Below are positions 1 to 10,398 of a DNA stretch of 64,000 nt, one piece after another. The stretch's first letter is position 1; every line of letters starts with the position of its first letter. This stretch comes from Pseudoxanthomonas sp. NC8 (lineage in GTDB: Bacteria > Pseudomonadota > Gammaproteobacteria > Xanthomonadales > Xanthomonadaceae), in NCBI GenBank assembly GCA_025232375.1, contig CP060419.1, positions 1,797,001 through 1,861,000 of the forward strand, in the 5' to 3' direction. Made by a program: the position numbers and the translations under genes. A model generated the notes under the pieces. It was not told the DNA's origin and made no database searches. It worked only from the letters and a program-made list of their open reading frames with translations.

Positions 1-2
1 AG

Positions 3-1695
3 GCCGAGGAGTGGAAGCGCACCCGCGACCTGCGCGAGGAACGCGAGGAAGTCCGCAAGACCGACGCGGTCCGGCAGGCCCGTCGCGAACCGGTCCGGAT
101 CGAACCGCCGGCCGCGCCGGTGGTGGAGAAGAGCGAGCGGGCCAAGCGCGAGACCCAGATCCCGCTGTTGGGGCACCGGCGGCACCGCCGACGGGCTGCC
201 GCCGCTGGCCCTGCTGGACGATCCCAAGCCGCAGACCAAGGGCTACTCCGAGGAGACCCGCAAACCCTGTCGCGGCAGATCGAATTCAAGCTCAAGGATT
301 TCCGCATCGACGCGCAGGTGGTCGGCGCGTACCCGGGCCCGGTGATCACCCGCTTCGAGATGGAGCCGGCGCCGGGGGTCAAGGTCAGCCAGATCAGCTC
401 GCTGGACAAGGACATCGCCCGCGGCCTGTCCGTGAAGTCGGTGCGCGTGGTCGACGTGATCCCGGGCAAGTCGGTGATCGGCCTGGAGATCCCCAACACC
501 AGCCGCGAGATGATCTTCCTGTCCGAGCTGCTGCGCTCGAAGGAATACGACAAGTCCGCCAGCCCGCTGACCCTGGCGCTGGGCAAGGACATCGCCGGCC
601 GGCCGACCGTGGCCGACCTGGCGCGCATGCCGCACCTGCTGGTGGCCGGCACGACCGGTTCGGGCAAGTCGGTGGCGGTCAACGCCATGGTCCTGAGCCT
701 GCTGTACAAGGCCAGCCCGAAAGACCTGCGGATGCTGATGATCGACCCGAAGATGCTCGAGCTGAGCGTCTGGGACATCCCGCACCTGCTGGCACCGGTC
801 GTGACCGACATGAAGGAGGCCGGCAACGGCCTGCGCTGGTGCGTGGCGGAGATGGAGCGCCGCTACAAGCTGATGAGCGCGGTGGGCGTGCGCAACCTGG
901 CCGGCTTCAACAAGAAGGTCAAGGACGCGCAGGACGCCGGCCAGCCGTTGATGGACCCGCTGTTCAAGCCGAACCCCGAGCTGGGCGAGGCGCCGCGCCC
1001 GCTGGAGCCGCTGCCGTTCATCGTCATCTTCATCGACGAATTCGCCGACATGATGATGATCGTCGGCAAGAAGGTCGAGGAACTGATCGCGCGCTTGGCG
1101 CAGAAGGCGCGCGCGGCCGGCATCCACCTGATCGCAGCCACGCAGCGACCGTCGGTGGACGTCATCACCGGCCTGATCAAGGCGAACATCCCGACCCGCA
1201 TCGCCTTGGGTGTCGAGCAAGATCGACTCGCGCACGATCCTGGACCAGTCCGGCGCCGAGACCCTGCTCGGCCACGGCGACATGCTGTACCTGCCACCGG
1301 GCACGGCGATGCCCGAACGCATCCACGGCGCCTTCGTCAGCGACGAGGAAGTGCACCGCGTGGTCGAACACCTCAAGGCCAGTGGCCGCGCCGACTACAT
1401 CGAAGGCGTGCTGGACGAGGTGCAGACGATGGGCGACGGCGTGGTGGTCGGCGCCACCGGCCTGCCCGAATCCGGCGGCGGCGGTGGCGACGAGTCCGAT
1501 CCGCTGTACGACGAGGCGGTGCGCATCGTCACCGAGACCCGCCGCGCGTCGATTTCCGGCGTGCAGCGCCGGCTCAAGATCGGCTACAACCGCGCCGCAC
1601 GCCTGATCGAGGCGATGGAAGCGGCTGGAGTGGTCACCCCACCCGAACACAACGGCGACCGCAGCGTACTGGCGCCGCCTCCGCCGCGCGACTGA
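3..1695 (+). CDS. ftsK: DNA translocase FtsK, 3' part, frameshifted
   Basis: C-terminal two thirds of the septal DNA translocase that pumps chromosome ends toward dif/XerCD at division; the membrane part lies before the window. Visible are a charged linker, the beta-domain start ([16 protein letters not shown]), Walker A GTTGSGKS near base 650, the Walker B-like [11 protein letters not shown] near 1030, and a C-terminal gamma winged helix ([18 protein letters not shown]) that would read KOPS. The stop is at 1693-1695. Frame breaks lie near 170, 232 and 1208. The last two sit where family homology calls for ACCCTGG and TTCCAGG but the sequence reads ACCCGC and TTGGG. As an essential gene it is unlikely to be truly broken. 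Confidence 0.96.
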
Positions 1696-1779
1696 CCGCG
1701 CGCTCCCGCCTGCCGATCCCGTCGCCCTCTGGCGATGCCGGCCGCGTGCAATGGCGTGCACGCCGTACCGAATGGAGTC

Positions 1780-2766
1780 ATGCGTTTGAACAGAGCCTTC
1801 TGGTTGTCGATCGTGGTCTCATGCGTGACCGGGTGCGTCGGGGGTTCCCCGAGCGACACCGCCATCGCAGCGCCCTGCATGGAGGCGCCGGCCCGGGCCC
1901 CGGCGACGGCAGCGGCGGTTTCGCCACTTCCCGGCCAGCGGGGCGGGGGTGCGCCCTATGAGATCGCCGGCAGCGAGGTCTGGAACGTGCCCGATCCCGT
2001 GTCCGGCCGCGACTACCAGGTCTTTGTCGCCCTGCCATCCGGCTATGCCGCACAGCCGCAGCGCCGCTACCCGGTTCTCTACGTCACCGACGCCGACTAC
2101 GCGTTTCCGTTGATCCGCCAGATCGGCAGGCGCCTGAACCTCGACGGGCCGGCGCTCGACGAATTCATCCTGGTCGGCCTGTCCTACGCGGTCGGGGAGG
2201 AGGGCACGCCCAGTCGCCGCCGCGACTACACGCCCACGCCCAACGGTCCGCGCGGCGCACCGGCCGATGCGACCCATGGCATGGCCGGCCGCTATATCGG
2301 CTACCTGCGCGACCGCGTACTGCCATTCGTGGCGCAGCGCTACCGCACCGACGAAAGCCAGCGCCTGTTCCTCGGCCACTCCTATGGCGGCCTGCTCGGC
2401 ACGCAGGTCCTGCTTACCGAACCGGGCCTGTTTTCCGGCTACATCCTGGGCAGCCCGTCGTACTGGTATGACGACCACTACATGGAGGGCGTCGAATCCA
2501 CGTTCGCCGCCGGTCATGACGACCTGCCGGCGCGGGTCTATCTGTACGTGGGCCAGTACGAGGCGATCCGGCAGGGTGATGCGCGCTATGCCAGCAGGCA
2601 CGACATGGTGGCCGACGCGCGCCACATGGAGCGCTCCCTGCGATCGCGGCGGTATCCGTCGCTGCACCTGGTGGTCGATGTGCTTGACGACGAGGACCAC
2701 CTGAGCGTGGCCCCGCGCGGTTTCACCCATGGCCTGGAGTACCTGCTCGGCACACGGTCCCATTGA
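1780..2766 (+). CDS. Lipoprotein alpha/beta-hydrolase, Fes/IroE-type esterase (PF00756-like)
   Basis: Predicted exported serine esterase of the putative esterase (enterochelin esterase/esterase D) family. The N-terminus is hydrophobic and ends in a lipobox-like VTGC, so it is probably membrane anchored. The nucleophile elbow GHSYGG sits near residue 201, and a late Asp/His (DDEDHLS near residue 308) can complete the triad. The frame is intact over 328 codons. I chose ATG 1780 because it starts the hydrophobic leader; an upstream in-frame ATG at 1735 exists but adds no recognisable signal. It sits between ftsK and lolA, which are usually adjacent, so it looks like an insertion into a conserved block. 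The substrate cannot be told. Confidence 0.85.
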   Translation: MRLNRAFWLSIVVSCVTGCVGGSPSDTAIAAPCMEAPARAPATAAAVSPLPGQRGGGAPYEIAGSEVWNVPDPVSGRDYQVFVALPSGYAAQPQRRYPVLYVTDADYAFPLIRQIGRRLNLDGPALDEFILVGLSYAVGEEGTPSRRRDYTPTPNGPRGAPADATHGMAGRYIGYLRDRVLPFVAQRYRTDESQRLFLGHSYGGLLGTQVLLTEPGLFSGYILGSPSYWYDDHYMEGVESTFAAGHDDLPARVYLYVGQYEAIRQGDARYASRHDMVADARHMERSLRSRRYPSLHLVVDVLDDEDHLSVAPRGFTHGLEYLLGTRSH

Positions 2767-2841
2767 GGCCGTATCCTTCCCGTGCCGCCTGTTCAGCTTT
2801 CCCTCGGCACACTTCCGCCGACCTGACACCGCCCTGATCCC

Positions 2842-3475
2842 ATGTCTACCCATTTCCGCCACGCCCGCTACGCGTTCCTTGCTTTGGCCCTGGTTGCCGG
2901 CACCGCTTTCGCCGGTGCACGCGATGAACTGACCCGCTTCACCAGCGGCCTGAAGGGCCTGGAAGGGCAGTTCAGCCAGCAGGTGTTCGACGCCAACGGC
3001 CGGGCCAAGGAGAGCAGCAGCGGCAAGGTCGCGGTCGCCGCGCCGCGCCAGTTCCGCTGGGAATACGTCAAGCCGTTCGCGCAGCTGATCATCGCCGACG
3101 GGCAGAAGGTGTGGGTGTACGAGCCTGAGCTGCAACAGGCGAGCGTGCGACCGCAGGGCGAGGAGGAGCACAACAGCCCGCTCGTCGCGCTGTTCGACTC
3201 CCGGCGCCTGGACCAGCAGTTCGATGTCAGCGAGGAGGCTCCACCAGCGAAGGCCTGCAGTGGCTCACGCTCACGCCCAAGGTCAATGCCGAAGCCAACT
3301 TCCAGATGGCGCGGCTGGGCTTCGGGCCGCAGGGCCTTGGCCCGGATGCAGGTGCTCGACCTTGGTCGGGCAGAAGACCGAGATCCGCTTCGACGCCTGG
3401 AAGCGCAACCCGGGCTTCGCCGCCGGTACGTTCAAGTTCGTGCCCGGCAAGGACATCGACGTCGTCGGGCAATGA
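2842..3475 (+). CDS. lolA: Outer-membrane lipoprotein carrier protein LolA, frameshifted
   Basis: Periplasmic chaperone that takes lipoproteins from LolCDE and carries them to the outer membrane. It has a Sec signal peptide ending AFA, then the LolA pattern: L..G..F.Q, AVAAPRQFRWEYVKPF and a C-terminal KRNPGFAAGTFKFVPGKD. Three frames are needed to read it. Breaks lie near 3245 (cause unclear), and at 3335 and 3361, where GCCTGGCC and ACCTGGTC are read with an extra T (CCTTGG). The combined length of about 210 codons matches the family. It lies downstream of ftsK and upstream of rarA, the normal gammaproteobacterial order. Confidence 0.95.
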
Positions 3476-3704
3476 TCCGCGGCGTCGCCGCGGTAGTACC
3501 CATCGACGCATGCCCGCGACGGCGACACTGCACCAGGCCGCTCCTGTCGTGATTCCGCGACGCCTGCCGGCAGCGGACGGCTGATCCGGCAGCATCCCGT
3601 GGATCGTCATGCGCGGGCCGGGGTAGGCGAACCGCGACGGAATGACGCCCGGTTCGCATCACCCGCAGGACCGCGCTCCACAGGCCCGGCGCTATCATTG
3701 CCCG

Positions 3705-5082
3705 ATGAGCCGCGTGCGCCGTTCCTCCAGTCCCGATGAAACGGAAGACCTGCTGGCCGCCGATCCGGCGCGCCAGGAGGCGATGCGTCCAATGGCCGAG
3801 CGCATGCGTCCGCGCACGCTCGACGAGATGGTCGGCCAGCGCCGCCTGCTCGCGCCCGGCTCGGCGCTGCGCCGGGCCGTGGAGGCCGGGCGCGTGCACT
3901 CGATGGTGCTGTGGGGTCCGCCTGGCTGCGGCAAGACCACCCTTGCGCTGCTGCTGGCGCAGTACGCCGAGGCCGAATTCCGCGCCATCTCGGCGGTGCT
4001 GTCCGGGCTGCCCGAGGTCCGCCAAGGTCCCTGGCCGAGGCCGCCCAGCGTTTCGCCGCGGGGCGCCGCACCGTCCTGTTCGTTGACGAGGTCCATCGGT
4101 TCAACAAGGCCCAGCAGGATGCGTTCCTGCCGCACATCGAGCGCGGCAGCATTGTTTTTGTCGGCGCCACCACCGAGAACCCCTCGTTCGAGTTGAACTC
4201 GGCGCTGCTCTCGCGCTGCCGCGTGCACGTGATGGAGGCTGTATCGGTCGACGACATCACCGCCGCGCTGCAGCGTGCGCTGGATGATGCCGACCGCGGC
4301 CTGGGCGGGCAGGGCATCGAGGTGGAAGAGGTCCTGTTGCGCGAGATCGCCGGCGCTGCCGACGGCGATGTGCGCCGCGCCCTGACCCTGCTGGAGATCG
4401 CCGCCGAGCTGGCCACCGACGAGGGCGGTCGCATCAGCGAACAGACCCTGCTGCAGGTGCTGGCCGACCGCACCCGCCGTTTCGACAAGGGCGGCGAGCA
4501 GTTCTACGACCAGATCTCGGCGCTGCACAAATCCGTGCGCAGCTCCAACCCCGACGCCGCCGTCTACTGGCTGGCGCGGATGCTCGACGGCGGCTGCGAC
4601 CCGGCCTACCTGGCCCGGCGGCTGACCCGGATGGCGGTGGAGGACATCGGCCTTGGCCGATCCGCGCGCGCTGCAGATGGCGATCGACGCCTGGGATACC
4701 TTCGAACGCCTGGGCAGCCCGGAAGGCGGCCTGGCCTGCTTACCAGGTCGCGATCTACCTGGCCAGCACCGCCAAGTCCAATGCCGCCTACAACGCATAC
4801 AACGCCGCGCGTGCCGACGTGCGCGAGTACGGCACCGCCGAAGTACCGCTGCACCTGCGCAATGCACCGACGAAGCTGATGAAGCAGCTCGGCTATTCCA
4901 AGGGCTACCAGTACGACCACGACAGCGAAGGTGGCATCGCGCTGGACCAGACCGGGTTTCCGGATGCGATGGGCGAGCGCCAGTACTACGCGCCCGTCGA
5001 GCGTGGCCTGGAGATCAAGCTGAAGGACAAGCTCGACCGCCTGCGCGCGGCGCGGGAACAGGCGCGCAAGCCGCGCGGCTGA
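3705..5082 (+). CDS. rarA: Replication-associated recombination protein A (AAA ATPase), frameshifted
   Basis: RarA/MgsA, a clamp-loader-like AAA+ ATPase acting at stalled forks with SSB. Walker A GPPGCGKTT is near residue 70, Walker B FVDEVHRFNKAQQDAFLPH follows, and then the sensor segment GATTENPSFELNSALLSRC. The C-terminal tetramer domain includes HLRNAPTKLMKQLGYSKGYQYDH. The reading is interrupted at 4022-4030 (CCAGG read as CCAAGG and CCTGG read as CCCTGG in one stretch), at 4652 (CCTTGG) and at 4741 beside CCAGG. Repairing these gives one protein of about 458 residues, the family length. ATG 3705 is preferred because it opens the conserved N-terminus. Confidence 0.95.
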
Positions 5083-5101
5083 GGCATTGACGGGGAACGG
5101 G

Positions 5102-5497
5102 ATGGAAATGCTGCGTTCGTTCATCGCGGTGGGCGCCGGTGCGGCGATCGGTGCGTGGATGCGCTGGGGACTGTCGGCCTTGGCTGAACCCTTCGCGCAG
5201 TCCGATCCCGCTGGGCACGCTGGCGGCCAACCTGATCGGCGCCTACGTCGTCGGCATCGCCCTCGGCTGGATCACCTACCGGCCCGGCATCGCGCCGGAA
5301 TGGCGCCTGTTCCTCGTCACCGGCCTGCTCGGCGGCCTGACCACCTTCTCGACGTTCTCGGCCGAGATCGTCCAGCACCTGACCCGCCAGCAGTACGGCA
5401 CCGCCGTGCTTGGGGTCGCCGCGCACCTGTTCGGCTCGCTGCTGCTCACCACCCCCTGGGCCTTTATACCTACCGCGTGCTGCGCCTGGGCGCTTGA
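5102..5497 (+). CDS. crcB: Fluoride exporter CrcB/FluC, frameshifted
   Basis: Small four-helix fluoride channel working as a dual-topology dimer in the inner membrane. Recognisable are AGAAIGAWMRWGLS, PLGTLAANLIGAYVVG (the polar helix-break Asn) and TGLLGGLTTFSTFSAE, the most diagnostic CrcB signature. The frame changes at 5179 (CCTGG read as CCTTGG) and again near 5459 at CCCTGGGCC, restoring a C-terminal LYTYRVLRLGA. It begins 19 bases after the rarA stop and may be co-transcribed. I see no crcB (fluoride) riboswitch; there is no room for one. Confidence 0.93.
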   Translation: MEMLRSFIAVGAGAAIGAWMRWGLSALAEPFAQSDPAGHAGGQPDRRLRRRHRPRLDHLPARHRAGMAPVPRHRPARRPDHLLDVLGRDRPAPDPPAVRHRRAWGRRAPVRLAAAHHPLGLYTYRVLRLGA

Positions 5498-5578
5498 AGC
5501 GGGCCCGACGTATCGGTGAGGATCGGTACGTCCGGCCGATCGGGTTCCGACGGGACCTGCCGGATCGAGGGCAGGGGA

Positions 5579-7129
5579 ATGGCGACAGAGACCGTTCCAT
5601 CGGCTTGGCTGCGGCCACCGGCCGTGCCGCAGTCGCGCCGGCCATGGGTCCTTGTGCTGGCCGGCGTGCTGGCCCTGCTGTCAGGCTGCGCGCGCCTGCC
5701 GCCGCGCGCCGAGCTGCCGCCCGCGCAGCCCATGGCGCCGGCCACTGAAGGGGCGATCGCCGAACGCGTCGTTCCGGCGCTGGCCGCGCATCCGGGCCTC
5801 TCCGGCTTCCGCCTGGTCAGCGACGGCACCGAGGCCTACGCGCTGCGCGCGTTCAGCGCCCGCAGCGCCAGCCGCAGCCTCGATATCCAGACCTACATCT
5901 GGCACGCGGACCTGACCGGCCGGCTGCTGGCGCGCCAGGCGCTGATGGCCGCCGACCGCGGCGTGCGCGTGCGCATCCTCGCCGACGACCTCGATGCCCG
6001 CGCCAAGAACGCCGGCCTCGCCGCGCTGGACGCACATCCGCTGATCGAGGTCCGCCTCTACAACCCGATGGCCAGCCGCTCCGGCAAGCTCGCCATGGCC
6101 GGCGAGTTCAGCGCCGGCTTCAAGCGGCTCAACCATCGCATGCACAACAAGAGCTGGATCGCCGATGGCCGGATCGCGCTGGTCGGCGGCCGCAACCTCG
6201 GCAACGAATACTTCGGCGCCAGCGACGGCAAGAACTTCGTCGACCTGGACGTGCTGATGGCCGGGCCGGTGGTGGCAGACGTGGCGGCCAACTTCGATCG
6301 GTTCTGGGAGTCGCCCTCGAACTATCCGATCGCCCAGCTTTCGCCCGAGGCGGTCACCGACGCGAACCTGGCGAAACTGCGCACGGTGCTCGATGCCAGC
6401 CAGGCCGAGCTGGCCGGCAGCGGCTACGAGACCATCCTGCGCGAGGACCCGCACGTCCAGGCGCTGATCGAGGGCGGCAGCCAGCTGCAGTGGAGCGGGC
6501 ACTGGCGTTTCGTCAGCGACGATCCGCTGAAGGCACGCCTGCCGCTGGAGCAGCGATCGGAAGTCGTGCGCGCGCTGCTGCCCGAGATCGGCGGCGCGCA
6601 GCAGCGCCTGCTGGTCATCTCGCCGTACTTCGTGCCGGGCGAACGCGGTACCGCCGAGCTCACCGGCGCTGCCGCACGCGGCATCGACGTGCGCGTGCTG
6701 ACCAACTCGCTGGCCGCCAACGACGTGGCTGCCGTCCATGGCGGCTACAGCCGCTACCGCGACGACCTGCTCGAGGGCGGGGTGAAGCTGTGGGAGCTCA
6801 AGCCCAGCGGCGATCCGGCGAAATTCAGCCTGACCGGCTCGTCGGGATCCAGCCTGCACACCAAGGCGATGGTCATCGATGGCGATCGGGTGTTCGTCGG
6901 CTCATACAACCTGGATCCACGCTCGACGTCGCTCAACTGCGAGCAGGGCGTGCTGGTCGAAGACCCGGTGCTGGCCGCGCAACTGTCCGCACTGTTCGAT
7001 CGCCAGAGCGCCCAGGATCGCGCCTGGGTGGTCAGCCGGCGCGACGGCCAGCTGCACTGGAGCGACGGCACGAAGGAATGGACGCGCGAGCCGGAGTCCA
7101 CCGCCTCGCAGCGGGCCCTACGCGGTTGA
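5579..7129 (+). CDS. Phospholipase D / cardiolipin synthase-like lipoprotein (ClsC type)
   Basis: Two-HKD phospholipase D superfamily enzyme, probably making or remodelling cardiolipin at the envelope. The leader ends in LALLSGC, a lipobox. The HKD motifs begin at His189 (HNKSWIADGR, followed by VGGRNLGNEYF) and His427 (HTKAMVIDGD, followed by VGSYNLDPRS). A PYFVPG motif lies between them, as in ClsC-type proteins. The 516-codon frame is intact. A start at 5579 places the signal sequence correctly and follows an AGGGGA. I assign ClsC-like by length and motif layout; a secreted phospholipase D role cannot be excluded. Confidence 0.9.
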   Translation: MATETVPSAWLRPPAVPQSRRPWVLVLAGVLALLSGCARLPPRAELPPAQPMAPATEGAIAERVVPALAAHPGLSGFRLVSDGTEAYALRAFSARSASRSLDIQTYIWHADLTGRLLARQALMAADRGVRVRILADDLDARAKNAGLAALDAHPLIEVRLYNPMASRSGKLAMAGEFSAGFKRLNHRMHNKSWIADGRIALVGGRNLGNEYFGASDGKNFVDLDVLMAGPVVADVAANFDRFWESPSNYPIAQLSPEAVTDANLAKLRTVLDASQAELAGSGYETILREDPHVQALIEGGSQLQWSGHWRFVSDDPLKARLPLEQRSEVVRALLPEIGGAQQRLLVISPYFVPGERGTAELTGAAARGIDVRVLTNSLAANDVAAVHGGYSRYRDDLLEGGVKLWELKPSGDPAKFSLTGSSGSSLHTKAMVIDGDRVFVGSYNLDPRSTSLNCEQGVLVEDPVLAAQLSALFDRQSAQDRAWVVSRRDGQLHWSDGTKEWTREPESTASQRALRG

Positions 7130-7231
7130 CGCGGATCCTGCCGGTGGAATCCCAGCTCTGACCGACGGTCCGTCACGCCGGTTGCGTGGTCGGCTGGTGG
7201 GATGGCGCCACCCGCACCGAGAAGACGCGCC

Positions 7232-7730
7232 ATGCGTATACCCCTGTCTGCCGCCCGTGCCGTCCTGGCCACCGCCGTTCTTGCAGTAGCCGGGTGCCGG
7301 CAGGCGGCGCCACCGCAGGCCGCAGCTCCCGGCGATGCCGCAGCGGCACCCATCCCCGCAACCGATGCGCCTGCTTCGAGCGTGCCGGGCGCATCCAGCG
7401 AAAATCCGGCGCTGGCAGGCGACGTGGTCGCTTCGACCAACGAGCCGTTCTGGCAGGCGAGCGTTGTCGGGACGGCGCTGGTCCTGCGCGGCATCGACAG
7501 CGAACGCAGCCTTGGCGATCACCTCCAGCAACAGCAACGCCAACACGCGTACGATCCGCGCCAGCGATGCCGCCGGCGTGGTCGAGCTGCAGGTTAGCGT
7601 GGGGCCGTGCCGGGACAGCATGGCCGGCGCGGAATTCCCGCTCGGCGCGGTACTGGCCATCGATGGCGGGACGCCGATCCACGGCTGTGCCCGGCCGGCC
7701 TCGATGCCGCCGCCGGGCGAGCCGCAGTAG
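7232..7730 (+). CDS. COG3650-type lipoprotein, frameshifted
   Basis: Predicted lipoprotein of unknown function. Signal peptide and lipobox AVLAVAGC, an Ala/Pro-rich linker, then a domain with EPFWQASVVGTALVLRG and a C-terminal VGPCRDSMAGAEFPLGAVL plus a second Cys (HGCARPA). This pattern is seen in COG3650-like heat-shock/envelope lipoproteins. The frame shifts at 7510 where AGCCTGGCG is read AGCCTTGGCG; after repair the product is about 165 residues. No partner genes point to a specific role. Confidence 0.72.
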
Positions 7731-7819
7731 GGGCCACCGCGCTCGCAGCGCGCCTCGCCGCTTCGCCGGGCAGGCGAGGCGCGGTTAAAATGCGCGCCTC
7801 ACTCTTCGCGGATGCGCCC

Positions 7820-8159
7820 GTGGCCTCCTTGCCGAACTGCCCGCAGTGCGGGCTGGACAACACCTATGCCGACGGTGCGCTCTGGATCTGCCCGGACTGC
7901 GGCCACGAATGGAGTGCGGACGATGCCGCAACCACGCCGGGGACCGTCGTGCGCGACAGCAACGGCAACGTGCTGGCCGCCGGCGACACCGTGGTGGTGA
8001 TCAAGGACCTGAAGGTGAAGGGCTCGTCGATCCCGCTCAAGCAGGGCACGGTGATCCGCAACATCCGCCTGGTCGAGGACGACCCGGAGCACATCGAAGG
8101 CAACTCCGAGAAGATCAAGGGGCCTGGTGCTGAAGACGATCTTCCTGCGCAAGGCCTGA
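7820..8159 (+). CDS. yjdM: PhnA/YjdM-family zinc-ribbon protein, frameshifted at the end
   Basis: Small protein with an N-terminal zinc ribbon (CPQCG and CPDCGHEW) and the PhnA C-terminal domain (VVRDSNGNVLAAGDTVVVIKDLKVKGSS, given here in parts). Despite the historical PhnA name the family is not shown to be needed for phosphonate breakdown. GTG 7820 matches the family N-terminus (SLPNCPQC); an in-frame ATG at 7790 would add ten residues. An extra G beside GGCCTGGTG near 8120 shifts the frame, and after repair the protein ends LVLKTIFLRKA at 8159. Confidence 0.88.
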
Positions 8160-8168
8160 GCGACGGGC

Positions 8169-8409
8169 TCAGGCGCGGGCGCGCAGGGCCAGGTTGAGCC
8201 GGTCCACCACGTTCGCCCAGTCCGCGTCGTCGATGCGCTCCGCGCGCAGCAGCAGCTGCCTGCGCCGGCGACCAGAACGACGCTTCCTCGAGGCGGACAT
8301 CGTCGGGCAGCGGTGCGTGGGCGGCAATGAAGCCGCGGATGCTCGCCGGGTCTTCGGTAAGGCCCAACTGGGCGAACAGATCGGAAAAGTGGTGTAAGGT
8401 CGGTTCCAT
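8169..8409 (-). CDS. DUF2789 family protein, frameshifted
   Basis: Short soluble protein matching the DUF2789 pattern: LHHFSDLFAQLGL, then IRGFIAAHAPLPDDVRLEEA and a C-terminal ERIDDADWANVVDRLN. About 80 residues, the usual length. The frame breaks near 8262 in a GC-rich run; the C-terminal part is read one frame over. It converges on yjdM with 9 bases between the stops. Function unknown. Confidence 0.82.
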
Positions 8410-8898
8410 GGGGGCGATTCCTGGAGTGCTGTGCAGGCGCGGAGGGTGCAGGGTGCACCGGACCCCGTCAACGGACGATCAGCATATCGCCGCGCTTGCG
8501 CAGGTGGCAGCGGCGCCGTGCCCGCCGCACCGGGTCGCGTGCCGTGGCGGCAACGCGTGGGTTGCGGAAAGCCACCGACGCCCATCGGGGAGACGGGTCC
8601 CCGGATCCTGTCCGAGGCGTGGGATCCGCCGACCTGACCGGCTCGCCTGTGGCCGGCACGCCGATCGGGCAGCAGAGTTCCTGCGTGGTCGGGACACACG
8701 TCTGCCGCACTGCAAGAGGGGCCAGTCCCGGCCTGCTCAGGCGACCCGCAGGCAGGCGCTGGCGACGCGCCCGACCGGGGCGATGCCACATCGCCCCCTG
8801 ACTTCCGTCATGGGCGGCGGCCGGCAGGCGGTGCTATCAATCGCCGATCGAGGGCGGCCACCATAGGCCATGCCCCTGCAGGCCGGGGGAGAGACCGC
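8410..8898. other. Intergenic, no supported gene
   Basis: About 490 bases between the start of the DUF2789 gene and the epimerase gene. Open frames exist on both strands but none shows a family motif, a convincing start or codon use distinct from shadow frames. A promoter for the epimerase gene must lie here but I cannot define it. Confidence 0.5.
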
Positions 8899-10059
8899 AT
8901 GCGCAGCACACGTCGTGAATTGATCAAGCTGGGCGCCCTGGCGGCGGCAGGTGCGGCGCTGCCGATGCTGGCCATGGCCGGGGGCGAGACTGTTCCGGTG
9001 GCGCGCGCGGCGCGGCCGCTGCGGATCCTGATCCTCGGTGGCACCGGCTTTACCGGGCCGTTCCAGGTCGGCTACGCGCTGGCGCGCGGACACAAGGTGA
9101 CCCTGTTCAATCGCGGCAAACGGCCTTCGCCGGAATGGCCGGGTGAAGTCGAGCAGCTGCATGGCGACCGCAATACCGGCGACCTGTCGGCGTTGAAGGG
9201 CCGGCAGTGGGACGTGTGCATCGACAACCCGACCAGCCTGCCGTTCTGGGTGCGCGATGCCGGTAAGGTGCTGAAAGGCAACGTCGGCCACTACCTGTTC
9301 ATTTCGACCATCTCGGTCTATGCCGACGGCAGCCGTCCCGGCATCACCGAGGATGCGCCGTTGGCCGCCTACAAGGGCAAGGACGCGATGGCCGAAACCC
9401 GTGAGACTCTGATGGCCGACATGGAGAACCTGTACGGCCCGCTCAAGGCCCTCAGCGAGGCCGAGGCGCACAAACAGTTCGGCGGAAAGGTCACCGTGGT
9501 CCGCCCCGGCTACATCGTCGGCCCGCGCGACGAGACCGACCGCTTCACCTACTGGCCGCACCGGGTAGCGCAGGGCGGTGAGGTGCTGGTGCCGGGCGAC
9601 GGCAAGGACCCGATCCAGATCATCGACGGACGCGACCTGGGCGAATGGATGATCCGCCTTGGCCGAGGCCGGCACCGTCGGCACCTTCAATGCGGCCGGT
9701 CCGCGCGATCCGCTGCTGATGGACGCGATGCTCGGGACCTCGCGCGTAAGGCGAGCGGCAGCAAGGCCAGCTTCACCCATGTCGCACCGCAGTTCCTTAC
9801 CGAGCAGAAGGTCGACCTGCCGATCTGGGTGGACCGCAGCGAAGGGCCGTACGCCGGCTACGGTAAGGTGAGCAACGCGCGTGCTGTCGGCGCCGGGCTC
9901 AGCTTCCGGCCCTTGGCGACGACCGTGACCGATACGCTGGAGTGGTTCGGCAAGCAGCCTGCAGAGCGCCAGTAGGCCACGTTGCGTGCCGGCATCAGCC
10001 GCGAGCGCGAGGCCGAAGTGCTCAAGGCGTGGCACGCGCGTAAGCCGGCGGCGGGCTGA
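8899..10059 (+). CDS. Tat-exported NAD-dependent epimerase/dehydratase-like protein, frameshifted
   Basis: Extended SDR-type protein with a twin-arginine leader (STRRELIKLG followed by a hydrophobic stretch), so it should be folded and exported. The Rossmann motif GGTGFTG is near residue 49. A long dehydrogenase body contains VVRPGYIVGPRDETDRFTYW. Breaks occur at 9657 (CCTGG read CCTTGG) and near 9738. A TAG at 9973 lies in the same frame as a further 28 codons with coding character (RAGISREREAEVLKAWHARK) ending at 10059. The reading CCAGTAGG there suggests a three-base insertion into CCAGG, so I extend the gene to 10059. The substrate is unknown. Confidence 0.85.
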
Positions 10060-10398
10060 GCCGGCGCACGCGGGCCCGGTCGGCACGCAGGTGCGTGTCG
10101 TCCCGTCGGTTGCCCGCCAGCGGATATCTTTCCCGTCGCCAGCAGGTTCGACGGCCGGCGCCGGTGATCGCCTGGTTTGCCGGTTTCGGGCGGAAGCGGT
10201 CCGTGCCTCGGGGCGGTCGGGGGAGGCGCCCCACCATGGCAGGTCGGGGGAGGCCGAGCAGTTCCGGCGGCGAGGCGGCGGCTCCGGTTCCGGCGGTTGC
10301 GGGTGCGCGAGGCGCACACGCGCTGGGCCGGGATCAGGGCTTGGCCACGGTTCATCGGCGGCCGCGCAAGCTCCGGCCAAGTGGAGCAGGAGAGCGGC
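10060..10398. other. Intergenic, no supported gene
   Basis: About 340 bases of GC-rich sequence. I find no motif-bearing frame on either strand. The end carries an AGCAGGAGAG ribosome-binding region for the following gene. Confidence 0.5.

Noticed and set aside
5083-5101. Fluoride riboswitch ahead of crcB.
   Set aside because: Only 19 bases separate rarA and crcB and no conserved motif is present.
8468-8791. Minus-strand Arg-rich open frame ending RKRGDMLIVR.
   Set aside because: No family signal, no ribosome-binding site, composition like other shadow frames.
9973-9975. Stop-codon recoding (readthrough at TAG) in the epimerase gene.
   Set aside because: The TAG lies inside a damaged CCAGG context, and nothing else in the window suggests recoding.
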